Shown here piece after piece: positions 34,040 through 45,773 of a stretch of DNA of 64,000 bases. Positions within the stretch are counted from its first letter, which is position 1. Each line of letters starts with the position of its first letter. The position numbers were made by a program, and so were the translations under genes. The stretch is from the NCBI GenBank assembly GCA_001414485.1, contig LLEY01000051.1, forward strand, positions 248,001 through 312,000, in the 5' to 3' direction. The notes below the pieces were generated by a model. That model was given only the letters and a program-made list of their open reading frames with translations. It made no database searches and was not told the DNA's origin. Source of the stretch: Calycina herbarum (lineage: Eukaryota > Ascomycota > Leotiomycetes > Helotiales > Pezizellaceae).

Positions 34040-36581
34040 ATGGCAGAGTACAAACTTTCCGCCTCTCTCGTCGGCCATGGAAATGATGTGAGTTACTTAT
34101 AGCAGCCCCCGCCGCAACAGCCCAGCTCCAGCCAGTCCAAGAGAAACATACTAATTAATTCTCCTTTCTTAGGTCCGCGCCGTCCTTTTTCCCAGCCCAA
34201 AGACTCTCCTTTCAGCTTCCAGAGACGGAACGGTCCGATCATGGAAACTCCTGTCCGACAACCCTCCAGTCTTCGATGCAACCATCTCCTCGAAATCACC
34301 CATGGGCAGAGATGGGCCGGCGTGGCTTCTCAGTCTTGCCTACCTCCCTCCCAACAAACAATTTTCGGAAGGCCTGATTATTTCCGGTGGAAAGGAGCCA
34401 GTTATTGACGTACGGCAACCATCAAAAACTCCAGATGATAATGCCGAGGCTTTACTTCTTGGACACACCGATACTGTAAGCGCGTTAGCTGTTGACCCCG
34501 CTGGCAAGTATATTGTTAGTGGTAGTTGGGATAAGACCGCGCGAATATGGCCATTAGGAAAATGGGACAGCGAAGCCATTCTACAAGGACACACGAGCAG
34601 TGTTTTGGCAATCTTGCTCTATGACTCCGAAACGATAATCACGGCCTGCCCTGACACGTTCATTCGAATATACACCACTAATGGTCTTAGTGGCAAATTA
34701 TTGAGATCTATACCAGGTGGTCATGGTATTGTGCGAGCGCTATGTGTATTGAAAAACCACCCCTCTGGAGCAGACTTTGCCTCGGCGGGCAATGACTCAG
34801 CCATTCGACTATGGAAGATATCAGGAGAGCAGGTTGGGGAGCTGAGAGGGCATGATGACAAGATCATCTTTCAACTGGCATCATCGCCGTCTGGTGAGAT
34901 ATTCAGTGTTGGTGATGATGGGGCTTTACGGGTCTGGGGAGGGTCAGAATGTGTTCAGACAATCACACATCCAGCAGCCTCTGTTTGGTGCGTAGCGGTG
35001 TGTCAAGAGACTGGAGATGTTGTGACAGGAGCAAGCGACTATATCGTCAGAGTCCTCACTCGAGAACCCTCTCGAGCAGCAGATGCGGAAACAATACAAC
35101 AATTTGATGCCTCGGTCAAGGAATACCTGGATTCCTTGAAGAAGCACGAGATACCCGGCCCCGAATTTTTGAAGGACCAGTCTGGTACGAAGGAAGGCCA
35201 AATACAGAAAATTCAAGAGTCTAATGGTTCCGTTTCTATACATCAATGGACAGCTGGTAAGTTTGAAACTCCATACGAGCATGAAAAGAACTGATGTTGT
35301 TGAAGGTGAGTGGAACCTCATTGGACACGAGCCCGATCACGTTATGGCTACCCAGCTCGTCATGCCTGGCGGACAGTCGAAGGCACTTCAAATCCCATGG
35401 TTCCGATCGGACGGCATATCGGAGACTGCCACGAAATTCCTTGAAGAAAATAAAATCACTGGTCAGCATCAAGAGGTCGTCGAATTCATCATAAGCAGTC
35501 TTTATACCGAAGGGAAGCTACCCCATGACACATTCGAAACCCTACCCCAAAATCTAGTAAAGGCCCTACCCGACGATCTTAGAGAGAAGATTCGCAAACA
35601 TGCATTGGCGAAGCAACCCAAAGATGGTGATACTTCCCTTAGAATCTGATGGGCGTCAGCTAATATACAATCGCCATAGAGCCACAACCACAACCACAGA
35701 AAAAAATCCTTCCTCAAAAAGCATACCTCAGTATCATGAACGCCGATGTCTCGAAATTCAAAGACCAGATCACCAAAATAAACAAATCATTAATCGATGA
35801 TGCCAGAAAAGACATCTCACTCAACTCTAAAGAACTTCAGGCCGTCTTCGCTTGCTGCAACGATATTCAAAATCCAAGGCTTTCAAAGAACTACAAAAAT
35901 ACTCGCGATACCCTTGACACCTGCGTCAAAATTATCACTCAATGGCCATACTCCGATCGTGTCGGGGCAATGGGAATCCTTTTTCTCCTCGGCGGTCAAG
36001 TCGAAACCGCGAATTATCGTCACAGCCAAGGGCCATCAGAACAAGATATCATCAACATCCTTCTTAGTTCTTGCAAAGAATCAGACCCTCCGAAGGAAAA
36101 TTACATCGTGATGACCATACGAGCAATCGTCAACCTCTTCGCGTCTCCCTCGGGAATCTCGCTGGCTAAATCCAACTTTCTTCAATACCAAGCATTAATC
36201 ACCTCCAGTCTCGACAATGGAAGTACGAATCGAAATCTTCTAATTGCCATCGCAACCCTCTATCAAAATCTCAGCGTTGTTTTTCATGATGCTGGTCTCG
36301 CTGGAGCGACACCGGATTCTGAAATTGTTTATGAAGTTCTCACGACACTACCAAAGATCCTTGCAAGGGATCCAGTGGTTGCTGAAAGGGGGTTGACAGC
36401 GCTGGGGACGTTCCTGGATATCGGTGTGGGTGTCAAGAAGTTGGCGGAGGAGCTTAAGTCGGAGGAAACTATCAATGAGGTGGTGAAGAAGTACATCGGA
36501 GAACCGAAGATTAAGCAGCTTGGGGTTGAGTTGAAGGGGTTGTTTGTGATTGAGAATGAGGATACCAAGATGGAGGGATAA
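34040..36581 (+). CDS. DOA1: DOA1/UFD3/PLAA-family ubiquitin-binding WD40 protein
   Basis: Four exons are inferred: 34040-34087, 34173-35256, 35306-35626 and 35680-36581, with introns of 85, 49 and 53 bp. They give 784 residues in one frame. The N-terminal half is a WD40 propeller (SASRDGTVRSWK, VSGSWDKTARIW, ASAGNDSAIRLWK). It is followed by the family hallmark linker (FLKDQSGTKEGQIQKI then HQWTAGEW). The middle should be the ubiquitin-binding PFU domain, but it is unusually divergent: the usual YDYVFDVD-type strand is absent and only KFLEENKI-like sequence remains. The C-terminal 300 residues form an all-helical PUL domain, which binds Cdc48/p97. The protein acts with Cdc48 in ubiquitin homeostasis and endosomal sorting. 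The last intron has a clear GCTAATAT branch site and joins two ORFs that otherwise look separate. Confidence 0.88.
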
Positions 36582-37516
36582 GGAGAGGGATGGAATTTTT
36601 AGACTGAGAGTTAGGACAAGTCTAGATTCTTGCATTGAATCGGAGGGACTGAGCTGGAGTGCTAAACAGCTGTGGTGGTGATGGCTCTGATTATCTGAAG
36701 ATGTATTCTTGGTGGTAGGGAGAAACTGAACCTCCTTAATTACATATTACGTGCCCAAGAGTATTTATGATGACGAAAAATCAAAGATTTGCTTCCTCTC
36801 GTCTATTCTTCGCGTTTCCTTCCTTCCAACTTTTTTCTTCTCTTCTCTTCTCTTTTCCTCTTGCCGGCGTAATACTAGCACAAGTATATATTAATTCTTC
36901 CATGCTGGTAGAACCATGTCCCAAGTTTACACCAAAACGGCAAGGCGGGAACAATGAGATAGATGTCTTCAAGACTCTCCTTCCACTTTCCAGCTTTATT
37001 TTCTATCAACCTTTCTCTCTCTTCCAGACCTAGCTTTTACTCCCTTGTAAGATTACAAATAAAGAGAAAGATAACGCAGCAACCCTAGTTTCTCAACCTC
37101 TCTATTTTTTAAGTATTTTTTTAAAAAAAAAGTTTTAGGATTTTTTACGTATCTCTTAGACCCTCTATTTACTACACGTGAGATCGTGTTTAGAAGTCCG
37201 GTTAAAAACTACTTCTATTTAGAGTAAGATTATACTAAAATCTAGGTAGCTTTAAACTACGATACTACTAAACTAGTTTAAGAATACTAAGATATAAAAT
37301 TTCTTAAAATATAAGAAATTAGAGCTATCTACTACTTACTTACTAAGGTCGAGATTATATTTATTATTTAAAAAGACGTTTTTTAAGAAATAATTATTAG
37401 ATATTAGTAGACAGCTAAGATATTTAGAGAGAACTCGAGGTTTAGTATATATAATAGACGCTTTTAATACTTTAGAAGCTCTTTTTCTATTAGTATATAA
37501 ATTAGAATTACTATTA
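36582..37516. other. gene to RIP-block transition
   Basis: The first ~500 bases are the 3' flank of the DOA1-like gene. From about 37090 the sequence changes abruptly to AT-rich DNA dense in TA, CTA and TTA, without CA/TG, which looks like an old RIP-degraded repeat of unidentified type that continues at 39371. Element C begins after TA at 37515-37516. Confidence 0.45.
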
Positions 37517-39368
37517 ACGTGTTTTATAAGCGAGTCGCCTATATAAGCGAGTCGCCTACTTTTTCAACCTAGTATTATTATAATATAAAATACTTAATAC
37601 TATATAAAGTTATTATTACTATAGAAGCTATCTAGTATTCTTTAGAACTTTCGCTATCTTCTATATCTAATATTTCTATATAATAAGTACGAGAATTATA
37701 CCTAGTTTTACTATAACAGCTATAGTACCTATCTACGCGAACTCTCTTCCTAGACTCTTTATCTTATTTCTAGCTACTATTTTCCTTAGATATAATTAAA
37801 TCAGCTACGTCGTCTACTGTTAATATCTCTTAACTCTTAATATACTTCCTCTTATAACTTTTATACTTAGTTATAGCCTTAGTTATTATACGAAGACTAG
37901 TGATTTTCTTATATATTAATACTATATTATATATTACTCTAGTTAAGCCTTTTTCGAGTTAATTAAGAGACTGAATAATAGAACTAGGTAACGAGTCTTA
38001 ATATCTTTGAATCCGATCTTAAATAAGTGTTAATTAAGCTATTATTTTATATACGTTACTTAGTATTTTAAGTGTCTATAGAGTATCTTCTAGTATTATT
38101 AGTATTAGCGTATAAAGCCTTAAATCAAGCTTTAATAACACAGCTTCTAAGCTATATAGAACTAGTCTAACTCTTTTAAAACTCGTATAGATATTATTCT
38201 TTATAAATGCTTTATAAAAAGCTGCTTTAAATACTAAAAGAAAGGTTTCTTTAATAATATAATTAATATAATTCTATACTAAGCCTAATATCTCAGCTTT
38301 ATACACTCGCTTTAATAGCGAAAAGTAGACTATATTAAGTAGCTATAGTAGATATAATAAGTATAGAGGTATATAAAGAGTAATAATATTTAAGTCTTTA
38401 TAGAGTTACTAGAATTTAAGCGAGTTATAGCTTTTATAACTATTAATAATTAATAAACGATATTCTTCTATACTTTATACCTTTATATACTTATTAAAAT
38501 ACTTTAACTATATAACTCTAAGCTTATTATTTATCTAGCTATTATTACTAACCTTAATTACCTAATTATATAGTATATATATATCTTAGTACTAGGTAGA
38601 AATAAGTACTTTGTCTATAAATATAATAAATAGTAGGATTATCTATTCTATTATATTAACTCTCTAAATAACTATAACCTACTCGCGATTACCTAGCTAA
38701 ACTTACTTTCGCTTCTTATACGTTTCTAAGCTTATAATAATAAGCTAAGATAAAATAACTCCTATTATAAAGCTACTTTCGTTAAAGTTATAAATATTCT
38801 TATCTTAAATACTATATTTCTCTTTAATAGACTATATAAGCGTAAACTATAGGCTAGTAACTAGTAGATCCTTAGTTAAAGCTCGCTAATAATCGTATAA
38901 ACGACTCTATCGAGTTTTAAGCTTAGATATACGTTTTATAAAGTTATCTAGCTAGTTCCTACTTATAAGCTTTCCGTCGCGCTCTCTTAGTAGATTATTA
39001 GCTATATCTCGTACTATATCTCTTATAAGCGAAAACCCTCGTAAATCTAACTCTAATATATATCTAACTATTACCTCCTTCTCTAGCTTTATAAGCTTTT
39101 TCGAATTAGACTAGTAATCGCGTCGTAAGAGCTTTTTAATACGTCGATCGAAGAGAGTCTTTTAAGAAACATAGTAAATCTTTATAATACTTCGTTTAGT
39201 TAATAATACGTTGTTTTTAAGTTCTTAGGTTACTAAAATAATATTAGCTTCTTAAGAAAGTAATTAAACGTTATAGTATTAAGCTATTATAATTTAAAAG
39301 TAGTATATAATATATAATAAGAAAAGTAGACGACTCGCTTATATAGGCGACTCGCTTATAAAACACGT
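37517..39368 (-). mobile_element. Fot1/pogo-like DNA transposon (element C)
   Basis: The element is 1852 bp with ends ACGTGTTTTATAAGCGAGTC (left) and the same sequence inverted at right, about 47 bp with one mismatch. Each end holds a doubled GCGAGTCGCC-type block. Flanking TA occurs at 37515-37516 and 39369-39370. The minus strand encodes a RIP-degraded transposase: an EEEVIVRYILELDLRGF-like block (rendered KLEKEVIVRYILELDLRGF) near 39090, SRLYDY near 38890 and DKNIYNFNESSF near 38800, in which the catalytic Asp codon has become Asn. Size and end structure match elements B and D. Confidence 0.9.
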
Positions 39369-39370
39369 TA

Positions 39371-39942
39371 ATAGCTTTCTTCTATTCTAGAGTCTAAGAA
39401 GATAGATTAGGTAAAAAGAAGTATAAAAGAGTAAAGAAGAAATAGTAGAAGTAGAAGTAGAAGTAGTAGAAGAAGTAGAAGAAACGTATCTAATATAGTA
39501 CTTAGAATAGAAGTAAATAATATACTAAATTACGAATTTTTTAATTTTATTTTTATTATATCTCTTTAATCTTTATATATAAGATAATTCTTAAATTTTT
39601 TAGATTTTTTCAGATTCGATATCTATATCTATTTCTATTCTATTTCTATTCTATTTCTATTCTATTTCTATTCTTTAAACTTAATATATAAGTATTCTCT
39701 CTTATTTTTTATCTTTTACTTTTTATCTTTTTAAGTAACTCTCTTCTTATATAGCTCTTACTAAAGCTCTTTTTCTTTCTTTCTTTCTTTCTTAAATCTA
39801 TTATAAAATAATTTAAGGTTTTTTCTTAAGTACTTTAATTATTAAAATATTATAATATATATCAAAAGATATCTTTAGCTAAGGTAGACTAGTAAGAAGA
39901 GGGATTTATATAGTATAGTTAAATCAGATCACTTACAGATTA
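39371..39942. repeat. AT-rich spacer with simple repeats
   Basis: This lies between elements C and D. It contains a GAAGTA-type purine microsatellite (about 39438-39482), a minisatellite of CTATTT/CTATTC units (about 39627-39675) and a TTTC run (about 39776-39792). It probably belongs to the older degraded repeat into which C and D inserted. No ORF. Confidence 0.5.
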
Positions 39943-42053
39943 ACGTGTATATATAGCGAACCGGCTAAATAAGCGAACTAGCTAAAATTTTCTACGCTCG
40001 CGATTAAAATTATAGTAACTCTACTATAACGCTTCTAATTAATTAAAACTACTTAGAAATCTCTTTCTTAGATACTTCTTCTATAATATTATAGATACGC
40101 GTATTATAACTAGTCTCTCCGTAGTTACTATAGCGCTATATACGTGATTCTTCTCTTAGCTTCTAACTACTACTTCTCTTTATTTCCTATATTACCTACT
40201 TACTAACGTCTCTATTATCTTATAAGTCTTACGCTTCTTATTAGCTAAGTAATTCTCCTTACTATAGACGTGTTTTTTCAGCTCTATAGCGCTTACTTAG
40301 TACTTTATTTACTTATCGAAGTCTCTAGTTCTTAGCTTTTAATAGTATTATCTAGTATATTACTTTTAATATACTCTTTATAAACTAGTTAATAGGCTTG
40401 TAAATCGGGGTTAGAGAGCTACTTTAGTAGCGGGAAATTTAATCTTTAATAAATATAGTCTATAAGAAGGCTTTAGTAGAGTTATTTAGTATCTAGGAAA
40501 CCTAAGACTAAGTAGAACATAGAGAGGAGTTTAGAGATATTAACGTCTTTAGCTTAAGATTAAGTGTAGAAATTACACTTTCTAAGTTAAATAGAAGAAG
40601 CCTAGCCTCTTAGAACCCTTCTTAGATATTACTTTCTATTATTATAATATTAAATACAGCGTAGAAAGTAGGAAAGAAATTATTCTTAGTAATATAGATA
40701 ATCTAAGCTTATATTATATCTTTAATTTACTAACTATATACTTTTTTTAAAGAGCTAAAACAGCTAATATTAAGTAGCTAGAGTATATAAGAAAAATAAG
40801 TAGGTATATAAAGAGTAATAATATTATTTTTCTTATAATATTTCTTAAACTTATTAGAGTAGTAGCTTTTATAGCTGTTAAGAACTAATAAGTAATAACT
40901 ACTAATAGATTAAGACTTAGTATACTTCTTAAAATATCGAATCTAATTTATATCTTTCTTATTTATTATCTAACTATTTTTAGTAATAGTAATTACCTAG
41001 TTAAGTAGAAATCTACTATTTTAGTACTAAGAAGTAAGATGATTTTTCGTAGTAATAATTATAAATAGTAGAATACTCTAGCCTTAGATATTAACCTTCT
41101 AGATTACTATAACCTATTTCCGATTACTAAGCTATACTCTTTTTACTCTTATACGTTCTTCTAAGCTTATAATAACTATTATAGTTAAGATAACGTCTAT
41201 TATAAACCTAGTCTTATTAAAGTTATAGATATCTATATCGTAGATTCTATACTTCGCTACTATACTTTATATAAGCTTAAACTAGCTACGAATAACTTCT
41301 AGGTCTTCGTACTTAGCTCTCTAGTAGTCGTATTTTCGTTAGAAGCGTGTTTAGAGTTCTAGGCAGCGCTTAATAAAGTTAGAAGCCTAACGTGTCTTGA
41401 TATATAACGTGTTATATACTTTAAGAAGTCGATTTACTATATTCTTAACTATAGATATCTACAGAGGAAATCCTTTTATAGCTAGGCTAAGAATATATTA
41501 AATAAGTACTAATTCCTCTAGCTCGGTTATTTTCCGTAAATTAGCTAAAATATCGTGTTATAAAGATATACTAAGTAAACGTCGACCTAGCTTCTAGTAA
41601 TCTATAGAATAGGTTCTCGTAGTAGCTTAAGCACGTAAATTTAAGTCTTTTTATATAGCCTAGATGTCAGGACGTGTAGCAAATACTCGTGAATTGAACT
41701 ACAGAGGTAGACTTTGTACAAGGACGAACAACTGCTGTTCTAAACCAGAGTCCCGACCCTCTCTATATACTACAGAAGTGGCTACGTGTCCTCCATGAGT
41801 ATTACGTGTTACGTCATGAGTATTACGTAGATTGCCACCATCATGCCACTGCTATTGCCACCACCTGTCGCTGGGCAACCAAGACCACTTCACGGGTGCA
41901 ACCCCTAACACTAGATAGCTAAGACTAACCGACTTTCGACATTTTTCTAAGGCATCGTTCGTTATAGAGAAATTTAATATTTAGTAGAGGTATAGTAGAG
42001 GCGCGGGGTTTTGGCCAGTTCGCTTGTTTAGCCGGTTCGCTATATATACACGT
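39943..42053 (-). mobile_element. Fot1/pogo-like DNA transposon (element D) with nested solo LTR
   Basis: The ends are ACGTGTATATATAGCGAACC and its inverse, about 45 bp, flanked by TA (39941-39942 and 42054-42055). Removing the 246-bp solo LTR and its duplication gives about 1860 bp, like elements B and C. The minus strand carries the same transposase type: RKYDY near 41345, an IDIYNFNKTRF block near 41230, and an upstream ELEELVLI-like helix near 41520. Stops are frequent. The right inverted repeat (GGCCAGTTCGCTTG) keeps more C/G than the left, so the two ends have mutated unequally. Confidence 0.9.
41665..41910 (+). mobile_element. solo LTR (246 bp), well preserved
   Basis: The segment begins TGTCAGGACGTG and ends CCCTAACA, flanked by CTAGA at 41660-41664 and 41911-41915. 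It is much richer in G+C than element D around it and keeps CA/TG dinucleotides, so it arrived after the main RIP episode or is too short or too rare to be targeted. A TATATACTAC stretch near 41765 may be its promoter, which favours plus orientation. Copia-like size; the family is unknown. Confidence 0.85.
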
Positions 42054-42377
42054 TATTAGAAGTTCTTTTTATATTATATAGTTTAATTTCTCGAGATTTT
42101 TACAAGGTGTGTTAATTACTAGGCTTTATATATTCTAGCGATTTAACTGATTCCAAGGTATACCTTTTTAAAGTAGTTCAACCACCTAAAATATCACGAT
42201 GTGTAATAATATATTTTTAGACTGGTCACATGTTCCATCCAAAGTAGTGGAGGTGGTTATGGATTTTTTCCCCTTCCATTCATCTAATCTGGGTATCAAA
42301 TAAGCCATTGAAAAGCCCTCGACCTCAACATAAAGTTCGTACGCTGTAGTACTTGTATGCACCAAAATCGGCACGAT

Positions 42378-43638
42378 TCAAATTTTTACTCCTCCTGTCG
42401 ACTCTTGCTCCAAATCCTTTTCTTCCGCTGCACTTCTCAATTCCGCAGCTTTGGCTTCGGAGAGAAGTTGTGCCTCTGGGGATTCTATTGATTCTTCTTC
42501 GACGGGTTTGGCGACTTCTTCAACGGGAATTTGTTCTTCGGTCTTTGGCTCCTCAATTTTCGGTTCTTCTGCGGAATTTGACTCTTCCGCAGGTTTTGAT
42601 CCTGGAGCATCCGCCTCTGCTGGTAGAGGCTCTGTCTTCTCCTCTTCCGTGGGGATCGTCTCTTCAAGAACTGGTACTTCCTCATCTCGTCGCCAGTAGA
42701 TGATGGTATCGGAGAAATCACTTCTGATTTGTGGAAAGGGGATCTTTTCGTATCCATCAACCATGACTTTTAAAGTTTTGTTAACCTCACTCTCTTCTTG
42801 TTCTCTGTGGTTCGAATTAGTAAAAATTGCAGAATTCCGCATTGAAGAGAGGGTCGGAGGGAAAACATACATCCTTGAAGCCTCAAACATTTCCATATCG
42901 GTACACATCATTACAGCAGCATTTTCCCTCTTGCTGACTTTTTCGTAAATGTCGGCATAACAGTGGATGGCGTAAACCAGTGTGTTTCCATCGATATGCT
43001 CGAAAGCTTCTGGATCGGGAAGGACGGTGTGTTCGAGTTTTTGAAGGAATTGAGTGTCGAGGGCTGTGAAGGCTGGGTCTTGAAAGTAGACGGGTATTTT
43101 TTTCCCCCTTCCTGTGTCTCATTAGTATGTTTCCCTTTCTTGATCGCCAAATCGAAGGGGGACTGGAAGACAAAGCCTTACCTAAATTCTCCAGAATAGA
43201 TTCCAAAGCAACAAGCTGGGTAAAAGAAGCCTTTCTTCCCTCACCCCTCGCATTCTGTAAGCTCCCGAGACCAAGCACGACCACATTCTTTATTTTCTCT
43301 TTCTCCCCCTCTGTTTTCTCTTCCAGTAATATCCTCACTCTTCTGCAGGCTTCACTTTGCCCCCAAGCTTTTCGTGCCCTCGTAGATTCAATCTCTAATT
43401 CATCCTCTGTGCGATTGACGTAGTATGCATTTCCGATTTTGAAATCTGCTGCAATGGCCCATAGCTCTTTTGCTTCGTCTTTCTCGGAAGGAGGGGCAAT
43501 GAAACGAGGTTTGGAAGGCTTGTCGATTACGTGGACCCAGCCCTCTTCGTCGAGGACTTCTTTTCGTTTTGTGTGGGTGATGAGAGGTTTCTTGTGAGCG
43601 GCGCTGGTGCCCTTCTTTTTGCGGTTTGTGTGTGGCAT
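42378..43638 (-). CDS. SRR1-like domain protein
   Basis: Three exons are inferred: 43638-43182, 43078-42871 and 42804-42378, with introns of 103 and 66 bp, the latter with a TACTAAT branch site. They give 363 residues. A basic N terminus (MPHTNRKKKGTS) leads to the SRR1-like core: VVVLGLGSLQNARGEGRKAS, then DPAFTALDTQFLQKL, and a TLVYAIHCYADIYEKV block matching the family's FVYAPHC-type motif. The last ~90 residues are an acidic Glu/Pro-rich tail (EEPKIEEPKTEEQIPVEE), probably disordered. SRR1 was first described in plant light signalling; the yeast homologue is linked to haem and stress phenotypes, and the biochemical role is unknown. Intron 2 is a multiple of three and also readable as coding, but its splice signals favour removal. 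Confidence 0.85.
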
Positions 43639-44594
43639 TTTCCGTCTGTGACTTTTCCTGCCGAGGCAAGAAGTTGATTGTGCGAGGTTCTATTCTTGGC
43701 CTGGCTCTTTTGCGCAATTGAGCCTCTTCTGCAAGAGAAGTTTCCAAATGCAGCAAACAATTTTTTTGCTCCCGTCCCTCGGTTGGATGGGGTTACACTC
43801 GTTTGCGAAGTGAAGTATGTAGGGCGATGACGAAGATCCGGGGTAGATGCTGACCAAAACAGGTAGATGTCGAATATATCTGGCTCTCCACTTGACCGAA
43901 TTAGAAAATGAGTGCGATCTTTCTGTATGGTATGCCGATATGCAGGTTTACGCGATGGTGGGATGGGTGAGATTGTGTGGTGGGGTAGATTTTATTTTTG
44001 GAAAAAGTCATGAATTAGCTCACCGCTTTGGGGTGGGTTATGGCCTGAGGCTTGCGAGCTTGTAGTCAGGCACAAGACGGAGCGGAGCGCCTGCCGGATT
44101 TCAAAGTCGGGATTGTCGTCAGGGAGCCGGTGGCGAAGCGCTGAAGGGATTGTGATGAATGGGATTTGAGAGGAAGTTTGGGCGGGTAGAGAAGAAGGAC
44201 TTTGTGGAGTGATGAAGGATAAAACGGACGATGAAGATCACGTTCAAACAGACGCTCCTTCAGTCTTGTCTCTTGTCACTTGTCACTAGTCACTACCTAG
44301 GTAGGTATCCACGGCTTCGTCTCTCGTACCTGGCAGGTACGATGCGAAGAGCCGCAGGCAGAGCTAAGGTATAGCGAGAGCTAAATTTGAACATGAACTA
44401 GATTCAACTAGATTTCTGTCTATCACCCTCCCGCCGTAAACATACAGGACGGCTCTGAATAGACTCAGCATGGAGATACTCGACTCAATTGGGATCATCT
44501 GCCGTGCGACGAGATGCAGGTCAGAAGAACAGTTGAGGATATCGCATCGGTTACATACCACCAGCCATAGAGGAGACAGCTATCGATAGCAGCG

Positions 44595-44625
<31 letters not shown>

Positions 44626-45773
44626 GAGCAGCACAAGTGTGTCCCAATTCCTTGGTTGTTTCCCGATTCTGCCTCTGCCTCTGCCTCTGCCTCTGCCTGC
44701 CTCTATTTCGAGAGCTTCACACCTCCCCACCCCAGCAGGTGCGTCGATGCTGCACTACATTATACCAGCGCAGCGCAGCGCAACCAGGAAGTGGAACCCC
44801 GCAGAGGACCAGGACCAGGACCAGAACCAGAACAGCAAACGACCCTGGAGATCTCACAATGCTGACAGAGGTCACAGTGGTCCAGGTGTTTGCCGACGAC
44901 ACCCCCCATCTCCAGAAAATGGTCCCATTCGAGCGAATGTTTCCTTCCTCTTTCTGTTCCATCTCAATCTCCATCACCAACTTCATCCCAACAAATGCGA
45001 CACTACGCAAAGCGATGAGCAGATATCACACCAAATCGAACGCTGCCCAGCGGTTACCCACACTACTGGGAGGGATTTTGGTGACAGTGACACGATGGTG
45101 TCGCCCTCTGCAGGCGCTGACCTCTGTCCATTTTTTTCAGTGCTCACCTCATTCCACCCACCACCATAGAGCGTGGCAGTATTATAAGTTGCCGCCGAAG
45201 GTATCTTGCATGAAATCCCGGGCGCATCCAGATACCCCTCCATCCCCCTCATTGGCTCCTCTTCCTGCAAAACATTCGAGGCTATTCCGGTTGGGGGTCA
45301 CCAGTGGAGAGATTACCCGTCGCCTCCCCTGCCAGAATGGGGAATCATGCTGGCTTCGTCTCCCCATTGGTCCTCTCCAACCGCTGGCTGCGCTTTACCC
45401 TCCATCTCCTCCCCTCCCTCTGCTATTCGCTGCAGTGGCCGAAATGCCCTCAAGTCCCTCACGGCGAAAGAACAAAAGGGCGCTGACAGCCAAGATGGCT
45501 GCATTTCAAAGACCTCGAGCCCCAGTACCCGAAATCCTGTCCTGCTCTGTTCTGACTTTGATTCTTGACTGTTCCTCGAGCCAGCCTTCCGTTGCAACTT
45601 TGCCCTCACTTCACCAACTTGCTCTTTGTCTATCCTCCCCCGCCTCCAACATCTTCAACCTTGCAACTCGCGAAGACCCATCGTCGATACTGGATATCGA
45701 TCTCGGTCCATTCCGACTTTAGCCATCAAAGAGAGATATTATAGGAGAGAATTCAAACACACACATCATCAAC
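43639..45773. promoter_or_regulatory. long upstream region of the X325/BIM1-like gene, with simple repeats
   Basis: This holds the SRR1-like promoter and about 1.7 kb before the secreted-protein gene. Several simple repeats are embedded: CAG units at about 44590-44623, CTGCCT units at about 44670-44700, CAGGAC/CAGAAC units at about 44808-44832. A 361-codon plus frame (44637-45722) runs across these repeats, but its composition follows the repeats in every frame and it has no domain, so it is not called as a gene. It may be a long 5' leader. Confidence 0.45.

Noticed and set aside
35600..35740. DOA1 region as two separate genes with a stop at 35647-35649
   Set aside because: A 53-bp intron with good donor, branch and acceptor joins them in frame, and the second part is the PUL domain expected after PFU.
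39627..39675. Regularly repeated units that might suggest a CRISPR-like array
   Set aside because: Units are short, adjacent and AT-only with no unique spacers: an ordinary minisatellite in a eukaryotic genome.
44637..45722. 361-codon plus-strand ORF, the longest frame of that region
   Set aside because: It crosses CTGCCT and CAGGAC repeats that also open other frames, has no domain, and its residues mirror the repeat units. More likely promoter or leader DNA.
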